Assembly: GCA_033032175.1 (NCBI GenBank)
Contig: CM065323.1
Span: forward strand, 11,966,001-12,030,000
Direction: 5' to 3'
Source of the DNA: Saturnia japonica
Lineage: Eukaryota > Arthropoda > Insecta > Lepidoptera > Saturniidae
Length of the DNA: 64,000 nucleotides
Position 1 is the stretch's first letter; each line of letters opens with the position of its first letter. Of this stretch, positions 1-10,110 are shown in pieces. Below the pieces are notes generated by a model. The model saw nothing but the letters and a program-made list of their open reading frames with translations. It searched no databases and was not told the DNA's origin. The position numbers were made by a program, and so were the translations under genes.

Positions 1-262
1 TATCCTTTTCCAAGGTCCAATCCATCTCTACACCAAAATTCATGAAAATTGATTTATGGGTTCTTCTTACAAACTTTCATCCCTAATTTTCCTCCCTTAA
101 AGTTTTATTTTCGTGACAAAAAGTAGCCTATGTCTTGTCCTAAGGTCCAATCTGTCTCTATACCTAAATTCAGCAAAATTGGTTCAGCGGTTTAGGAGTG
201 AAAGCGTAACAGACAGATAGACAGACAGAGTTACTTACGCATTTATAATATTAGAATGGATA
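1..262 (+). mobile_element. 3' tail of an RTE-like non-LTR retrotransposon, two partial units
   Basis: The block 'ccaaggtccaatccatctct' at the left edge recurs in altered form near 143. The second unit continues into 'aattggttcagcggttta', a run of acagacagacagacag type, and a terminal 'atttataatattagaatgga'. This layout (spliced-target phrase, gttcagcggttt, cagacag run, ataatattag tail) is the usual 3' end of a very common lepidopteran LINE family. I assign it to the RTE type from memory of such tails; no reverse transcriptase frame is present. The first unit is cut by the window edge. Confidence 0.55.
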
Positions 263-861
263 ATAGAAAAATCATTAACCAAACCGTTACAAGCTTAGCT
301 AACTCCTGTTTGATGAGTATTTCGGATAGTTTACTACTAACTGCTCCCGCCTGTAACTAGCACCACCGAGTTAGGTTTTAATAGAGTCGCTCCTTAACCG
401 ACACCCTGTATGTAAACCCGACAAGAATCTTTTGAATTTATACAATATTATGCTCATTACTAGGTGTTTATTTAATATCGTAGAGTTTTCTTCTAACGTT
501 ATGTATGAATGTTGAGATTAGCGATAATTATCATCTCTTTTCTTCTTAAGATGAAAAGCTTTTCTATCTCGTTCCATCCTTTTCATGGAATGATGGTTCT
601 AGCTCTGCCATTCCTATTTGAATTCTTTACTAACCATTACTTTATTTAAAGTACTTAGATGTAATTTTATATTTGTTACTACATGACATCTCTAACCTAC
701 ACGTTACTTAACTGTTGATAAATTAAAAAAAAGTAACAAGTGGTTTTTGATATTTCGTGAATTTCGTTCCTGTTCTATGTTAAAATAATAATAAAATATT
801 TTGATTTGCACTATTCAGGTAAAATCTTCATGTATTTATTATCTTGCATATTTTTATTTAA
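263..861. other. AT-rich stretch, nothing recognised
   Basis: No exon-like frame with splice sites and no recognised repeat. Presumably part of the long intron or upstream flank. Confidence 0.4.
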
Positions 862-1175
862 TAGCTGTGCTCCACGGCTTCACTCATTTTAAATTTAATA
901 TACCAAATGTCCACTGCGCCGCCGTCAATGTACTCGTACAGCCATTCTTCTCACTTCGAGTATTTAATTAAAGTTTGCTAGATTACTTGACATTCATGGT
1001 TACTTCATCACTCCTGAGCGTTGTAGCGTTAAGTTAGATAGCCTATAACCTTCCTCAATCAATAGGCTATAAAAAAAAAAAAAAAAAAACAAAAAGAATT
1101 TTTGCGATTTGACTGGTAGTTCCAGAGATTAGCGCGTCCAAATAAACAAACAATTTCTTGAGCTTTATAATGCTA
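862..1175 (-). mobile_element. Non-autonomous Helitron-like element, 3' end at left
   Basis: Read on the minus strand, the element starts near 1175 with 'attataaagctcaagaaatt', 'tttgtttatttggacgcgct' and 'aatctctggaactaccagt', the usual start of a lepidopteran Helitron family. It ends near 862 with 'gagtgaagccgtggagcaca' and 'gctat'. The same body and 3' end occur at 7878-8208. A run of 18 A (1072-1089) sits inside it. The 5' end directly abuts the next Helitron. Confidence 0.6.
1072..1089. repeat. Poly(A) run inside a Helitron
   Basis: Uninterrupted A run of about 18 bases, absent at the equivalent place of the sister copy at 7878-8208. Confidence 0.9.
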
Positions 1176-1870
1176 CTAGTTGACCCGCGCAACTTCGTCT
1201 GCATCACAAAAGGGAGAGAGAGGGAGAGAGAGAAAGAGTGGGTCGTAGGCACCTATACAATTCTAAAGGAGCTGAAGCTTTCTTTGTTTTATCTACGAAC
1301 CATTTAAGCATTTACTTGAGCATTATTTAGCTGCCGAGTTATTTTAAAACTGTGATATCTCCTAAGATATTCATTGAAATCAAATGATGTAAAGGTTAAT
1401 TTTATTTAAAATTAAATACTTGTAATGAATAACGTATTTATTTCGATAAAGATTTTTAATACCATGTTTATAAAAGCACCTTCGCAAATAATGCATTATT
1501 TTAGAACAAATTTTATTACCATAAAAAAGGTTACATTGAGTCAACATTGCAACATACACATAGCACTGCATGCGGACTTTTTTTAGAACTTAAAAAAAAA
1601 ACCATTTCGTCATACATGATTGTTTCGTAACTTTAACCAATTACGCAGCGCACGCAATGGAAGCTCTCAAAAGTAAAAAAATTCCTCCTTTTTGCAATAT
1701 TTGTCATTGATGCTCCGCTCCTATTAGTTATAGTGTGATGTTATATAGCCTTCCTAGATAAATGGGCTATCCAACAATAAAATATTTTTTTCCATTCTAA
1801 CCAGTAGTTCCTGAGATTAGCGGGTTCCACCAAACAAACAAACTCTTCAGCTTTATAATATTCGTATAAA
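1176..1870 (-). mobile_element. Non-autonomous Helitron-like element, full-length, minus strand
   Basis: On the minus strand the element begins near 1870 with 'tatacgaatattataaagct' and 'gaagagtttgtttgtttggt', and ends with 'gacgaagttgcgcgggtcaa' followed by CTAG and a T, i.e. a CTRR-type Helitron 3' end. The interior matches the plus-strand copy at 7039-7651, including the phrase aataatgcattat and the 'gcctataaccttc'/'tatatagccttcct' block. It has no protein frame, so it would need Rep/helicase in trans. It joins the 5' end of the neighbouring Helitron at 1175/1176 without a gap. A GA-rich run lies at 1211-1240. Confidence 0.65.
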
Positions 1871-1994
1871 TATGTGTGCATGTAGGTATAATTATATATA
1901 TTTATAATTATACTCAGTGGATGGAACTTTTGATGAACTTTAGTCAAAACCCTTGTACGCAGCCAGTAGGTTCTAATTTTTTCTAAATCAATAG

Positions 1995-2299
1995 ATTTTT
2001 TTAGAGTACTCTTGACCTGACCTTTCTTCAGAGCGTCTCCGGTTAGATCGAGGAACGTTCTTCTGGCCCTTCCTCTTCCAACGCTTTCATCCATATACGC
2101 CTTATTCTATAGGCAAATGACTTTCATTTATCCTCTGTACATGCCCAAACCATTTAAGAATCCCTTTCTTAATCCGTGTGACTATATTATATTCTTTCAC
2201 ACCTCAAAGTGGTCTTATCACACTATTTCTTATCCTGTCACTCAATTTCACTCCTAACATACCTCTTAGCACTTTCATTTCTACTGCATTTGAATAATT
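1995..2299 (-). pseudogene. Decayed C-terminal frame of a non-LTR retrotransposon
   Basis: The minus-strand translation from 2299 shows AVEMKVLRGMLGVKLSDRIR, then NSVIRPL, a stop, GVKEYNIVTRIKKGILKWFG, HVQRINESHLPIE, a second stop, and DESVGRGRARRTFLDLTGDA followed by LKKGQVKST. This is the familiar segment after the reverse transcriptase of many insect LINEs: R-LGV-DRIRN, then the WFGHV-R-ES block, then GRGR-RRT-LDQIGD-LKKGQVRSTR. Two in-frame stops and the lack of upstream domains show that it is dead. A second relic of the same end lies at 22962-23125. The open frame from 2094 leftwards runs out of similarity near 1995. Confidence 0.75.
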
Positions 2300-3134
2300 A
2301 ATTACTATTTAGATTATTTAATTATTATAGAATTACTTTCATGCTTTTTCTGCCAAACACAACTATCGTAATTTTTTTTATATTATTATTTTTGAAACTA
2401 TTAATTCTAATTTTGATTGTTACAGGTAAACCCTACAACGGATAGATACTTGGTAAAGGTTTTTTATTTTCAATGATTAGCTTTTAACAAGAGAAGAACA
2501 TGTTTTCGGAACTAATTAGCTACAACATACGACGTATTTAACCTTTGTAATACCTGGTCCATGATCCAAAACTGAACTGAAACATTTTCCACACTTTTTT
2601 ACACGTCCTAATACATAAACCTTTGTTTATGTTTTACCTTTGTTTGTTCTAATAATTTGTTCATTGTAATTCGATATGCTCTTAAAATTTTTTGTTAAAA
2701 GTCGCCTAATGAATAAACCAATAAAATATTTGTAACATCCTATATAATAAAGTCATGTCCATAAAAGATTATCAAGTCGTTCTTATGACGTAACAAAGTA
2801 ATTAATAAACCAAAGTTCCCACAATGTACCGGGAACCGTGATATCACCGTCATGTTTTACTTTTAATTGTACCACATTATAAGCCTAACCGCTCGGCCAT
2901 TAGGCAACTTGATAACAATGTCACTTGTTAAGTTCAGCGTGCACTAAGCGCTCCGTGTCATGTTGAGTCAGACCGCATTAACACTCCTACCCATAGATTT
3001 AATATGATAATTATATAGACCGGTAACTTGAAAAAGTATATTACATATATGCTTCTTTTAGAACGAGATAGGAATACGAGACCATTTTCGTATATGCTAT
3101 CGGCTTAGGTAAATTGCATAAATAATACAAGACA
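2300..3134. other. AT-rich non-coding stretch
   Basis: No recognised repeat and no exon signature. A slightly GC-richer patch (2930-3000) has no further interpretation. Confidence 0.35.
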
Positions 3135-3325
3135 ATTCAATGATTTTGACGAGTTCCCTTCGATTCGAAGTTCAAAGTTCGAAGCCAATGAAATTAAAAG
3201 GTGGGCCTTGAGGTATCCCCTACCCAACAAAAAGAAACCATCCAAATCGTTTCATACACAAAGAAGTTATAGAATATCATCCATAACAAAAATATACATT
3301 CGAATTGAGTACCCCCCCCCCCCCC
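3135..3325 (+). repeat. Dispersed repeat copy (ggtatcccc family) ending in a C14 run
   Basis: Carries the phrases 'gaagccaatgaaatt', 'cttgaggtatcccctaccca', 'acaaagaagttat' and 'cattcgaattgagta'. The same ordered phrases recur at 22318-22575, 34740-34965 and, inverted, at 47305-47530. The copy ends in 14 consecutive C (3312-3325) where sister copies have a short 'cc' or 'acct'. Confidence 0.7.
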
Positions 3326-3432
3326 ACTGCAGAATGACTGCAGAATGTCGGTATTGTGGTAACCCCGCTTCCGCCAACGGAGGTCGCCCGCTACATTATT
3401 TATAAGATAAAGACGCTTTTTTATTGTACGGA

Positions 3433-3660
3433 ATCCTAATTCTTTTTTTTTTAATATAAAAGTAGCCTAATTTACTCCTTATACCATCACCTATCTGCCA
3501 GTGAAAGTTTCGTCAAAATCGGTTTAACCGTTTCGGTGATTATATATTTTTTTGTTTATAAGTACCGTATATACTTTAACATATATAGTAAAAAGCTGTT
3601 ATTTTGATATTACAAAAAGACACTTTAATTTTAGTAATTGTATATTCGGTATTTTCATTA
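3433..3660 (+). repeat. Dispersed repeat fragment (gtagcctaa / accgtatatact family)
   Basis: Shares 'aaagtagcctaattta', 'ccagtgaaagtttcgtcaaa', 'accgtatatact' and 'aaaaagctgttattttgata' with the better copy at 18843-19175. Confidence 0.6.
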
Positions 3661-4674
3661 TTTTGTGTTAATACTTACATTACATTAAAAACCAATTCCA
3701 CGGGACAAGTTACAAACTTACATTACCATATATAACTTACCCACTGCATGGCGTGACAAAGAGCATAACCTATTACTTAATACCGCATCGTTAATAAACA
3801 CCATTTAATATTAAACTTTATCACGTTGATTTTAAAACTGTATATATTAAGGATTATCTCAAGTGTGTACACAATAAAAATATAAATAATGGTTATAGCT
3901 AGTTCACACCATTATGAAGACTTGTCCCACGCATCGACAGATTCGACAAAACTACTCGTATCACTGTTTTAAGCCCACTTCAAAAGATATAATGAGTTTC
4001 GGCTGCGGTCTCACTTTGAGCTTGTAAAGCGTATACTTTCTATGTAATTCATTCTTTTTTTTAACTTAGCAAATAGTCCTCTTCATTGAAAATTATTACT
4101 GTCATTACTGAGTGAATATAGAATATCTTACCTTCGATGATTTCAGTATTCTAATAAACTGGTGGCTCCCTTGTTAGAAATTTCTAGGCAGTTTTAATGG
4201 CATCTGAGATTTCATGGTCCATATTATTTCCAGTCCACGTCCCTTGTGCTCAATACCCCATCGTTATTATACGGTGAGTTGGTTTTCCAGAGCTTCTTGA
4301 GCAGGGGTTCAAAATCGGCATCGCGCTAGTGATGTTCATAGGCTATGGTTCCGCTTAATATCAGTTGGACCGTATGCTTGTTTGCCATCTTAGTTACATA
4401 AAAAAACATCCTATGCCTAATGCTCTGATTTCTCGTTAAAGTTTATTTTGGGGTTTTATTCAGAAGAACAGATCAGTTTTATTAAATTCCTACCTACCTA
4501 TATACCTGTGACTCATAAAATGAAATCAAGGGATTCGCTAATGGATTAAATACTAGGGTACACAGGAATAAAGCGTCATCCAAACTAAATTCTCCCAAAA
4601 ATCTTTAAAAACACCTGTAATTAAGCAAATAAAATTCTTTCGCTTCTGTATTAGCTACATTTCATCAAAATTAT
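3661..4674. other. Mostly unassigned intronic sequence
   Basis: No coding signal. The segment near 4155-4260 ('gtggctcccttgttagaa', 'tctaggcagttttaatggca') is a weak fragment of the repeat better seen at 20940-21190 and 58190-58420. Confidence 0.35.
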
Positions 4675-5017
4675 TAGAGGTAGGCAATTATGAATGATTA
4701 ACATAATCAAGACATTTCGATTATGAGTGATAATTCATAATCGAATTACGAATATGAATGATCATTCATAATGGAGTCTTTGATGTAATAACCATATGAT
4801 GGGCGATAGTGGAAAGCTAGAAAAAAAAGGTCACGCAGTCGTAAACAAAGCATTTTATCAAATTAGTAACCTAGCATTAGCAATTACTAATGCTACTTCG
4901 ATTATGAATGATCATTCATCTTCGAACTACTAATATTAGTAATTACTAATGGCTTTAATCGAAATATCTTCATAATCGAATGATTGCATTAGTATATCTC
5001 ATAATCGCCCACTACTA
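4675..5017. mobile_element. hAT-type MITE with 8-bp target duplication
   Basis: The left end TAGAGGTAGGCAATTATGA and the reverse complement of the right end, TAGTAGTGGGCGATTATGA, are imperfect terminal inverted repeats. The element is flanked exactly by AAAATTAT at 4667-4674 and 5018-5025, a perfect 8-bp direct repeat, which is the hallmark of hAT insertion. The 343-bp interior is built from many short palindromes such as GAATGATCATTC and 'tagtaattacta', so a transcript would fold strongly. There is no transposase frame, so it is non-autonomous. The intact duplication suggests a fairly young insertion. Confidence 0.8.
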
Positions 5018-5619
5018 AAAATTATTTTTTTAAACTTTAAGTTAGGTAGTGATTCAAAGACAGTTTCTTCCAAAATAAAAGTATATTGTATAAAAAAATT
5101 GTATACCGATTAATATTTTTCGTAGATTTAAAACTATGTCATATATTATAGGTATTCAGTATATTATACCTATAAATGCATGTATTTTAACTATTTACCT
5201 ACTCGCTAACAGTATAACCGTAAGCTTAGTATTAAATTTTTGATTACAAACTCCCAATCATATTATCTCATTCGAACGACATATATGATATTTAAATAAT
5301 TATTTACATACACAATATACATTTGTACGTCTATAATAGACATTTGATATTATAATGTTATGAGAATAGAAGGCCTTCATTTATGAATTAGTGATATTAA
5401 TTTATACTCTTTGTTTATCTATTTTTGTAAAATCAAAATTAATGTTTCCACGATTTCGTCTGTAATATAAAATGGTCTTTTTAAATGTCGATAATGTACG
5501 TAACTAGTTTTAGTTATAAAATATCGGTATCTATACATGATATAAAGCTGAACATCTCTCTGTTTGTCTGTTCGTTTATTATCTTTTCACGCGAAAACCA
5601 CTTATGCGGCATATTTTTA
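5018..5619. other. AT-rich non-coding stretch
   Basis: Very low GC, nothing recognised; the open frame starting at 5485 runs into a repeat and has no exon signals. Confidence 0.35.
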
Positions 5620-5830
5620 TTTTTATTCACAGCTATCTTGCCTGACCAGCTAATCTATCCTTATAATAAAGAGTCGAAATTTGTACATAGAGATAAAATA
5701 ATACCGGGGGGTTAGAATCATGGACTGAATACACGAATACACTTTGATAGTTTTTTAAGTTTCTGTCTGTCTGTCTGTCGGTATGTTTGAACGAGTATGC
5801 CTTGTTGAGGGGCGAAACACAGGTACCTAA
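5620..5830 (+). repeat. Dispersed repeat fragment with ctgt microsatellite
   Basis: 'aataaagagtcgaaa', 'ggggttagaat' and 'tttctgtctgtctgtctgtc' recur in a second copy near 55490-55620. Confidence 0.5.
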
Positions 5831-6504
5831 TCGATTGTGGTCGTTTCACATCTCATCTGCAACATAGTTTTTATTTATCTTTATAATTATTTCTTTATAA
5901 CTTGCTTGATTTTTTTAACACTTATTCCTTATAGGTTAATAACGTTCGGGTCTAAAGGCTCATTTGCATCTCTTTAATCGTTTCAGTTACTAAAATTTTC
6001 CCTTTTGATTTTTCTTCCTTTCCACCATTAGTTTCAGATTTAACATTTTCAGGTTAAACTCAACAATTAATAACAAACGTTTTGTTTATGCAGAAAGACG
6101 AAATAACCTTTTTATCATTTCAGGCGGAAGTAGCAAAGAAAAATAGAATATAGTAATTAATTAAAGAGTGATTTCACTCTTAAAAAAAATTTGAGTCTGA
6201 ACTTGACGGTAGCAATTTTAAAGCTGAGCCTTATTTTCAAATGTTTTAAGATAGATTTTGACGATATTTTTAAATGATTTTTATGAAAATACACTAAACA
6301 GACATAATATAAAGCATTATTGTTATATTCACTGTATGTTAACGGCTTATACAAATTAAGTTATTAAATCAAATTAGCTCTTCATAAAGGACGATTAACA
6401 TTTCAAATGATTTTAGTCAGGTATTTTATAAGCTTATACCGGTAAAATACCGTAAGGTGAGATGAGGATTTATTTAGTTGCTGTCATTCATACACGATAT
6501 ATAC

Positions 6505-6540
6505 CACGCGGACAAAGTTGCGGGTACAGCTAATAGGATA
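6505..6540 (+). mobile_element. Isolated Helitron-like 3' end
   Basis: 'gacaaagttgcgggtacagc' followed by TAA and T is the 3'-terminal phrase of the Helitron families seen elsewhere in the window. Its upstream body is not recognisable. Confidence 0.45.
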
Positions 6541-6875
6541 TATTTTAATAACGTCCGAACGAAGCAGTGAAGGTAATGCTGAATCAATTCGGGAAAAAAC
6601 CGCTTTTGGGGGCGTTTAAATGGGTTACGCTGAGTGAACTCTAAGAGACATATCAATTTAATGTAATACATAATTGTAGATATTAAAAAGGCCTACAAAA
6701 AAGTCAGCAATAGCAAATGTCCATCGTCTAAAAATCTCCCACAATAAGCACTTTTGTCTTTAAAATAACAGGCGGGCGACAACCGTTGGTGAAAACGTGG
6801 GCACTACAAGTCGCGTGTGCGTTCGAACGACGGCATTCTGTAATGCGAGAAAAGTCGCGGGTACAGCCAGTAAAT
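6541..6875 (+). mobile_element. Helitron-like or related repeat, agtcagc family
   Basis: Ordered phrases 'gaatcaattcggg', 'tttaaatgggttacgctgag', 'ataattgtagatattaaaaa' and 'ggcctacaaaaaagtcagca' match copies at 16191-16601, 51308-51621 and 62929-63373. The end is 'aaagtcgcgggtacagcc' plus AGT. Confidence 0.6.
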
Positions 6876-7038
6876 AATTAAATATTTTAACACCGGCCTA
6901 AAAAACACTAGCCAAGTAATTTTTATTACAATTACCGAGAAATCCTTTCTATTATATTCTCCCTTGAAATCTTACTTACTGTGCACTGGTTCTTTCACCG
7001 GCAAAATCATTAGAAAAAACCGCAATAGATTTTTCATA

Positions 7039-7651
7039 TCTATACTAATATTATAAAGCTGACGAGTTTGTTTGTTTGGTTTAACGCGCTAATCTCAGGA
7101 ACCACTGGTTCGAATGGAAAATTTATTTTAGTGTTGGATAGCTCATTTATCTAGGAAGACTATAGGCTATATAACCTCACGCTACGACCAGTAAGAGCGA
7201 AGAATTAATGAAATATATTGCAAAAACGGGGAAAATTTATTCCTTTTGAGAGCTTCTATTGTGTGCGCTGCGTAAATGGTTAAAATTACGCAAAAATCGT
7301 CGGATAGATGTCTATCTTCACAGGGATGATTAAATATAAATTTCTATTGTAATAATATTTGTTCCAAAATAATGCATTATGTGGGGAGGGTGTTTTTATA
7401 AACATGGTATTAATCCTTATCGAATTAAATACGTTATTCATCACAAGTATTTCATTTTGAATAAAATTGCCCTGTACATCAACTGATTCCAATGAATATC
7501 TTAGAAGATATCACAGTTTTAAAATAACTCCGCAGCAAAATAGTGATCAATTACCGCACGCGCATTTTTATTATGCGGACTGATGTGGAAGGCGGACGGC
7601 ACCCTATAATTTGTATTATGTGACGCAGACGAAGTTGCGCGGGTCAGCTAA
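7039..7651 (+). mobile_element. Non-autonomous Helitron with canonical ends
   Basis: The element starts TCTATACTAATATTATAAAG and ends GCGCGGGTCAGCTAA, i.e. 5' TC and 3' CTRR. It sits between an A at 7038 and a T at 7652, the canonical A/T Helitron target. The last 25 bases can form a small hairpin (CGCA with TGCG, GAC with GTC). It is 613 bp with no frame for Rep or helicase, so it must be mobilised in trans. The interior matches the minus-strand element at 1176-1870. The best-bounded Helitron in the window. Confidence 0.75.
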
Positions 7652-7877
7652 TTTGTTTATAAAGTAGAACGTAGGTACTATACGAAACTTATATACAGTC
7701 AAATTACGCTTAATTGATAAAACAAGGAAAACAGTAAAAAAACATTGCCACTTCCTTCCAAACATATTTCGTTGAAAGAATAAAGATCGTAGACGATAGA
7801 GGAAACATTAAAATGACGCGTATAGAACCTGTTTTCCATAAACCGATGCTTAATGTGTATAAAAGCTTATAAATATA

Positions 7878-8208
7878 CTAGATATGTTCCGCGGTTTCAC
7901 CCGTGTTAAATTTATTCAACCAACTCACAACCGCACCGCCTCGCCGCCGCGCCGCCCTTAACGCACCTGTGAAGCCTATCGTTGTTCTCATTTTCCATAC
8001 TTGCCCACAACTTGCCAGATTGCTTGACTTTCATGGCTGCTGCTCCGCTTCTTAGAATCTTAGCATGAAGATATATTACCTATAGCTTTCGGCAGTAAAT
8101 AGGTTAAAAAATACAAGAAGATATTTTCAAATTTGACTAGTAGTTCTAGACATTAGCGCGTTCAAATAAACAAACAATCTTATCAGTTTTATAAAAAATT
8201 ATATTAGA
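7878..8208 (-). mobile_element. Non-autonomous Helitron, short version, minus strand
   Basis: On the minus strand it starts at 8208 with TCTAATATAATTTTTTATAA after an A, and ends at 7878 with 'gaaaccgcggaacatat' CTAG before a T. The same 5' region as 7039-7651 (gcgctaat, caaacaaa) is joined to a different 3' half rich in CG, also present at 862-1175 and 45371-45535. The two Helitron subfamilies thus share 5' ends but not 3' ends. Confidence 0.7.
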
Positions 8209-8400
8209 TATTTATTATTATATTTTACATAAAATACTGTGAACCCGCGGCTGCGCTCGCATGTAACGCTCGAATCCCCCAATCCCGGTTGTTTTAAAGA
8301 TAGAAATACTTAATGTGGGTTATCCTTAAAAGATAGGCTCTTGCTGACTTTTTTGTAGGTATTTTAATATCTACAATTATGTAGTAAATTAATTTGATAC

Positions 8401-8640
8401 ATCGATGTAGCCCAAGATGGCAGGACGCAAAGAAGTTTAATGGAAGACGGGCTTCTCAAATGCAGCTGCCGCAACACACCTATTGGTGTTTGACGACAAA
8501 TTTTCAACTTGAGCCTGGTAGCTAGCCAGGCGGGCATTACAAAAATACCATCACAATGCTACGGTTTCATCACGATGTTTTTTTCACCGAAATCGCAATC
8601 TCATTACAGGGATTCGAACTTACATAATGTCGTCCTTCCA
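8401..8640 (-). mobile_element. tRNA-derived SINE (cggtgaaggaaaacatcgtg family), minus strand
   Basis: The reverse complement contains 'tcggtgaaaaaaacatcgtg', 'atgaaaccgtagcattgtga', 'ctggctagctaccaggctc' and 'aataggtgtgttgcggcagc', in the same order as the full copy at 35204-35480. Confidence 0.75.
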
Positions 8641-9040
8641 TCACATGATGCGCGCGCAGATCTCAATTTCACCCTCTAATAAATGCGCCAAAAAAGGTAT
8701 AACTTAAAAAAAGAAACAAGAATATACAACTTCTGGCAATTTTATTAGGTAGCGGCGAAATCACAGAAGAATTCCATTATGGCGTTATATAAATTGATGA
8801 TTATAGAACATTGATTTAAAATACATGTGAACTAAATAACACATCGTAAAAGCCGTTATCAATGTAAAAAATAATAATAATATAAAATTAATCCACTTAA
8901 ATATTTTTGACCGGTTTCGTTTGTCGGGAAAAAAACCGGGCCATGACAAATTTAAATAAAAAATAAACACGTCCAACCATACTAATATATAATTTACTTT
9001 GTAAGTCTGTATTAATATATTATTATAAAGATCTAGAGAT

Positions 9041-9295
9041 CGCTGAGTGCTTGTCCGGACTCCGCGTCAATCGACGTGAGTTCGTATCTACTGCAGTGAG
9101 CCGGAGCTTTCGGTGAAGGAAAACATCGTGAAGAAACCATAGTATGGTGGTAGGGGATTTACTAATACACGCCTGAATAGCATTACAACCCTCAAGTTTA
9201 AAATCTGTCGCTAAGCAACAATAGATTTATTCCGGCAACTGCACTTGAGAGCCAGTCTTCCACTAAGCTTGGCGTGCTAACATCTTAAAATACCT
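9041..9295 (+). mobile_element. tRNA-derived SINE (cggtgaaggaaaacatcgtg family)
   Basis: The order 'ttgtccggactccgcgtcaa', 'tttcggtgaaggaaaacatc', 'accctcaag', 'cactaagcttggcgtgctaa' matches the reference copy at 35204-35480. A box-B-like 'agttcgtatct' is visible. Confidence 0.75.
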
Positions 9296-9929
9296 CTGCT
9301 CACGGGGATGGCACATATGCCACTTTCACGTACATTTTTGTTATGTAAGGGAACAAAATGGTTATCAAAGGAAATTTAAAAAACAAAAGCCAAAAAGACC
9401 TCTTCATGACAGACTAAAGATTACACCGAAAACTTTGGATATAATGTTATTTATTATTCATTGTCTGGTTGAGGTAACCATCTATTTAAGAGTACATTCA
9501 CCGTTATTCTTAGATTGATAATGGTCATCAGATAACCAAGGATTATGTGTATAAATAAATAACATTGAAATATAACCCAATGAAACAAGTGCATCAAAAG
9601 AAAAATTTAGAATATTTGGTAAAAATCCTTTAATAATAACAAAGTAGGTCTCTAATATTCGTATTAGATTAGATTTTTTAGATTCACAATTGTATTAATT
9701 TAAACATTCGACTTCTTCTTCTTCTCGATGACTAGAATTTTTTCTGAACCGGTGGTAGTTGTATTGACATTATGAATGTCCTTCTTAGGCCCTAAATTAA
9801 ATAAAAAATATTTAGATTTTTATTGTATACCTAATATTAAAAATGTTGACTCATTTGTTTTCGAACCGTGAGAATCTTGCAGATATTTTCAAAGATTGCA
9901 AAAGGTTTATGATTCATAATAATAAGAAA
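9296..9929. other. Non-coding stretch, nothing firm
   Basis: AT-rich. 'cttctcgatgactag' at about 9723 recurs near 38147 and may mark another low-copy repeat. Confidence 0.35.
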
Positions 9930-10110
9930 AAAACATTAATGTTTTCACCAACGCGCGCACGACAATGCCCCGCGACCGTCGACAAAGGAGTGAACCGAGC
10001 CAGGCATAGACAACGAGGGATCTTTTTGTCTCGGACCATAGACAAAAGGTCTTTCATTGGCGGAACAATGACGGTATCCTGCCTCATTTATCATACAAGC
10101 AGGTTACTTT
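9930..10110. promoter_or_regulatory. GC-richer island with clustered SOX/TCF-like words
   Basis: Within about 170 bases there are GACAATG, GACAAAGG, GACAAAAGG, CTTTCATTGG and GAACAATGAC, next to several CG dinucleotides, in an otherwise very AT-rich neighbourhood. ACAATG and ACAAAG are the core SOX and TCF words. The open frame across it (9843-10166) has no splice signals and no known domain, so I read the island as possible regulatory DNA. It could equally be an unrecognised repeat. Confidence 0.25.
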
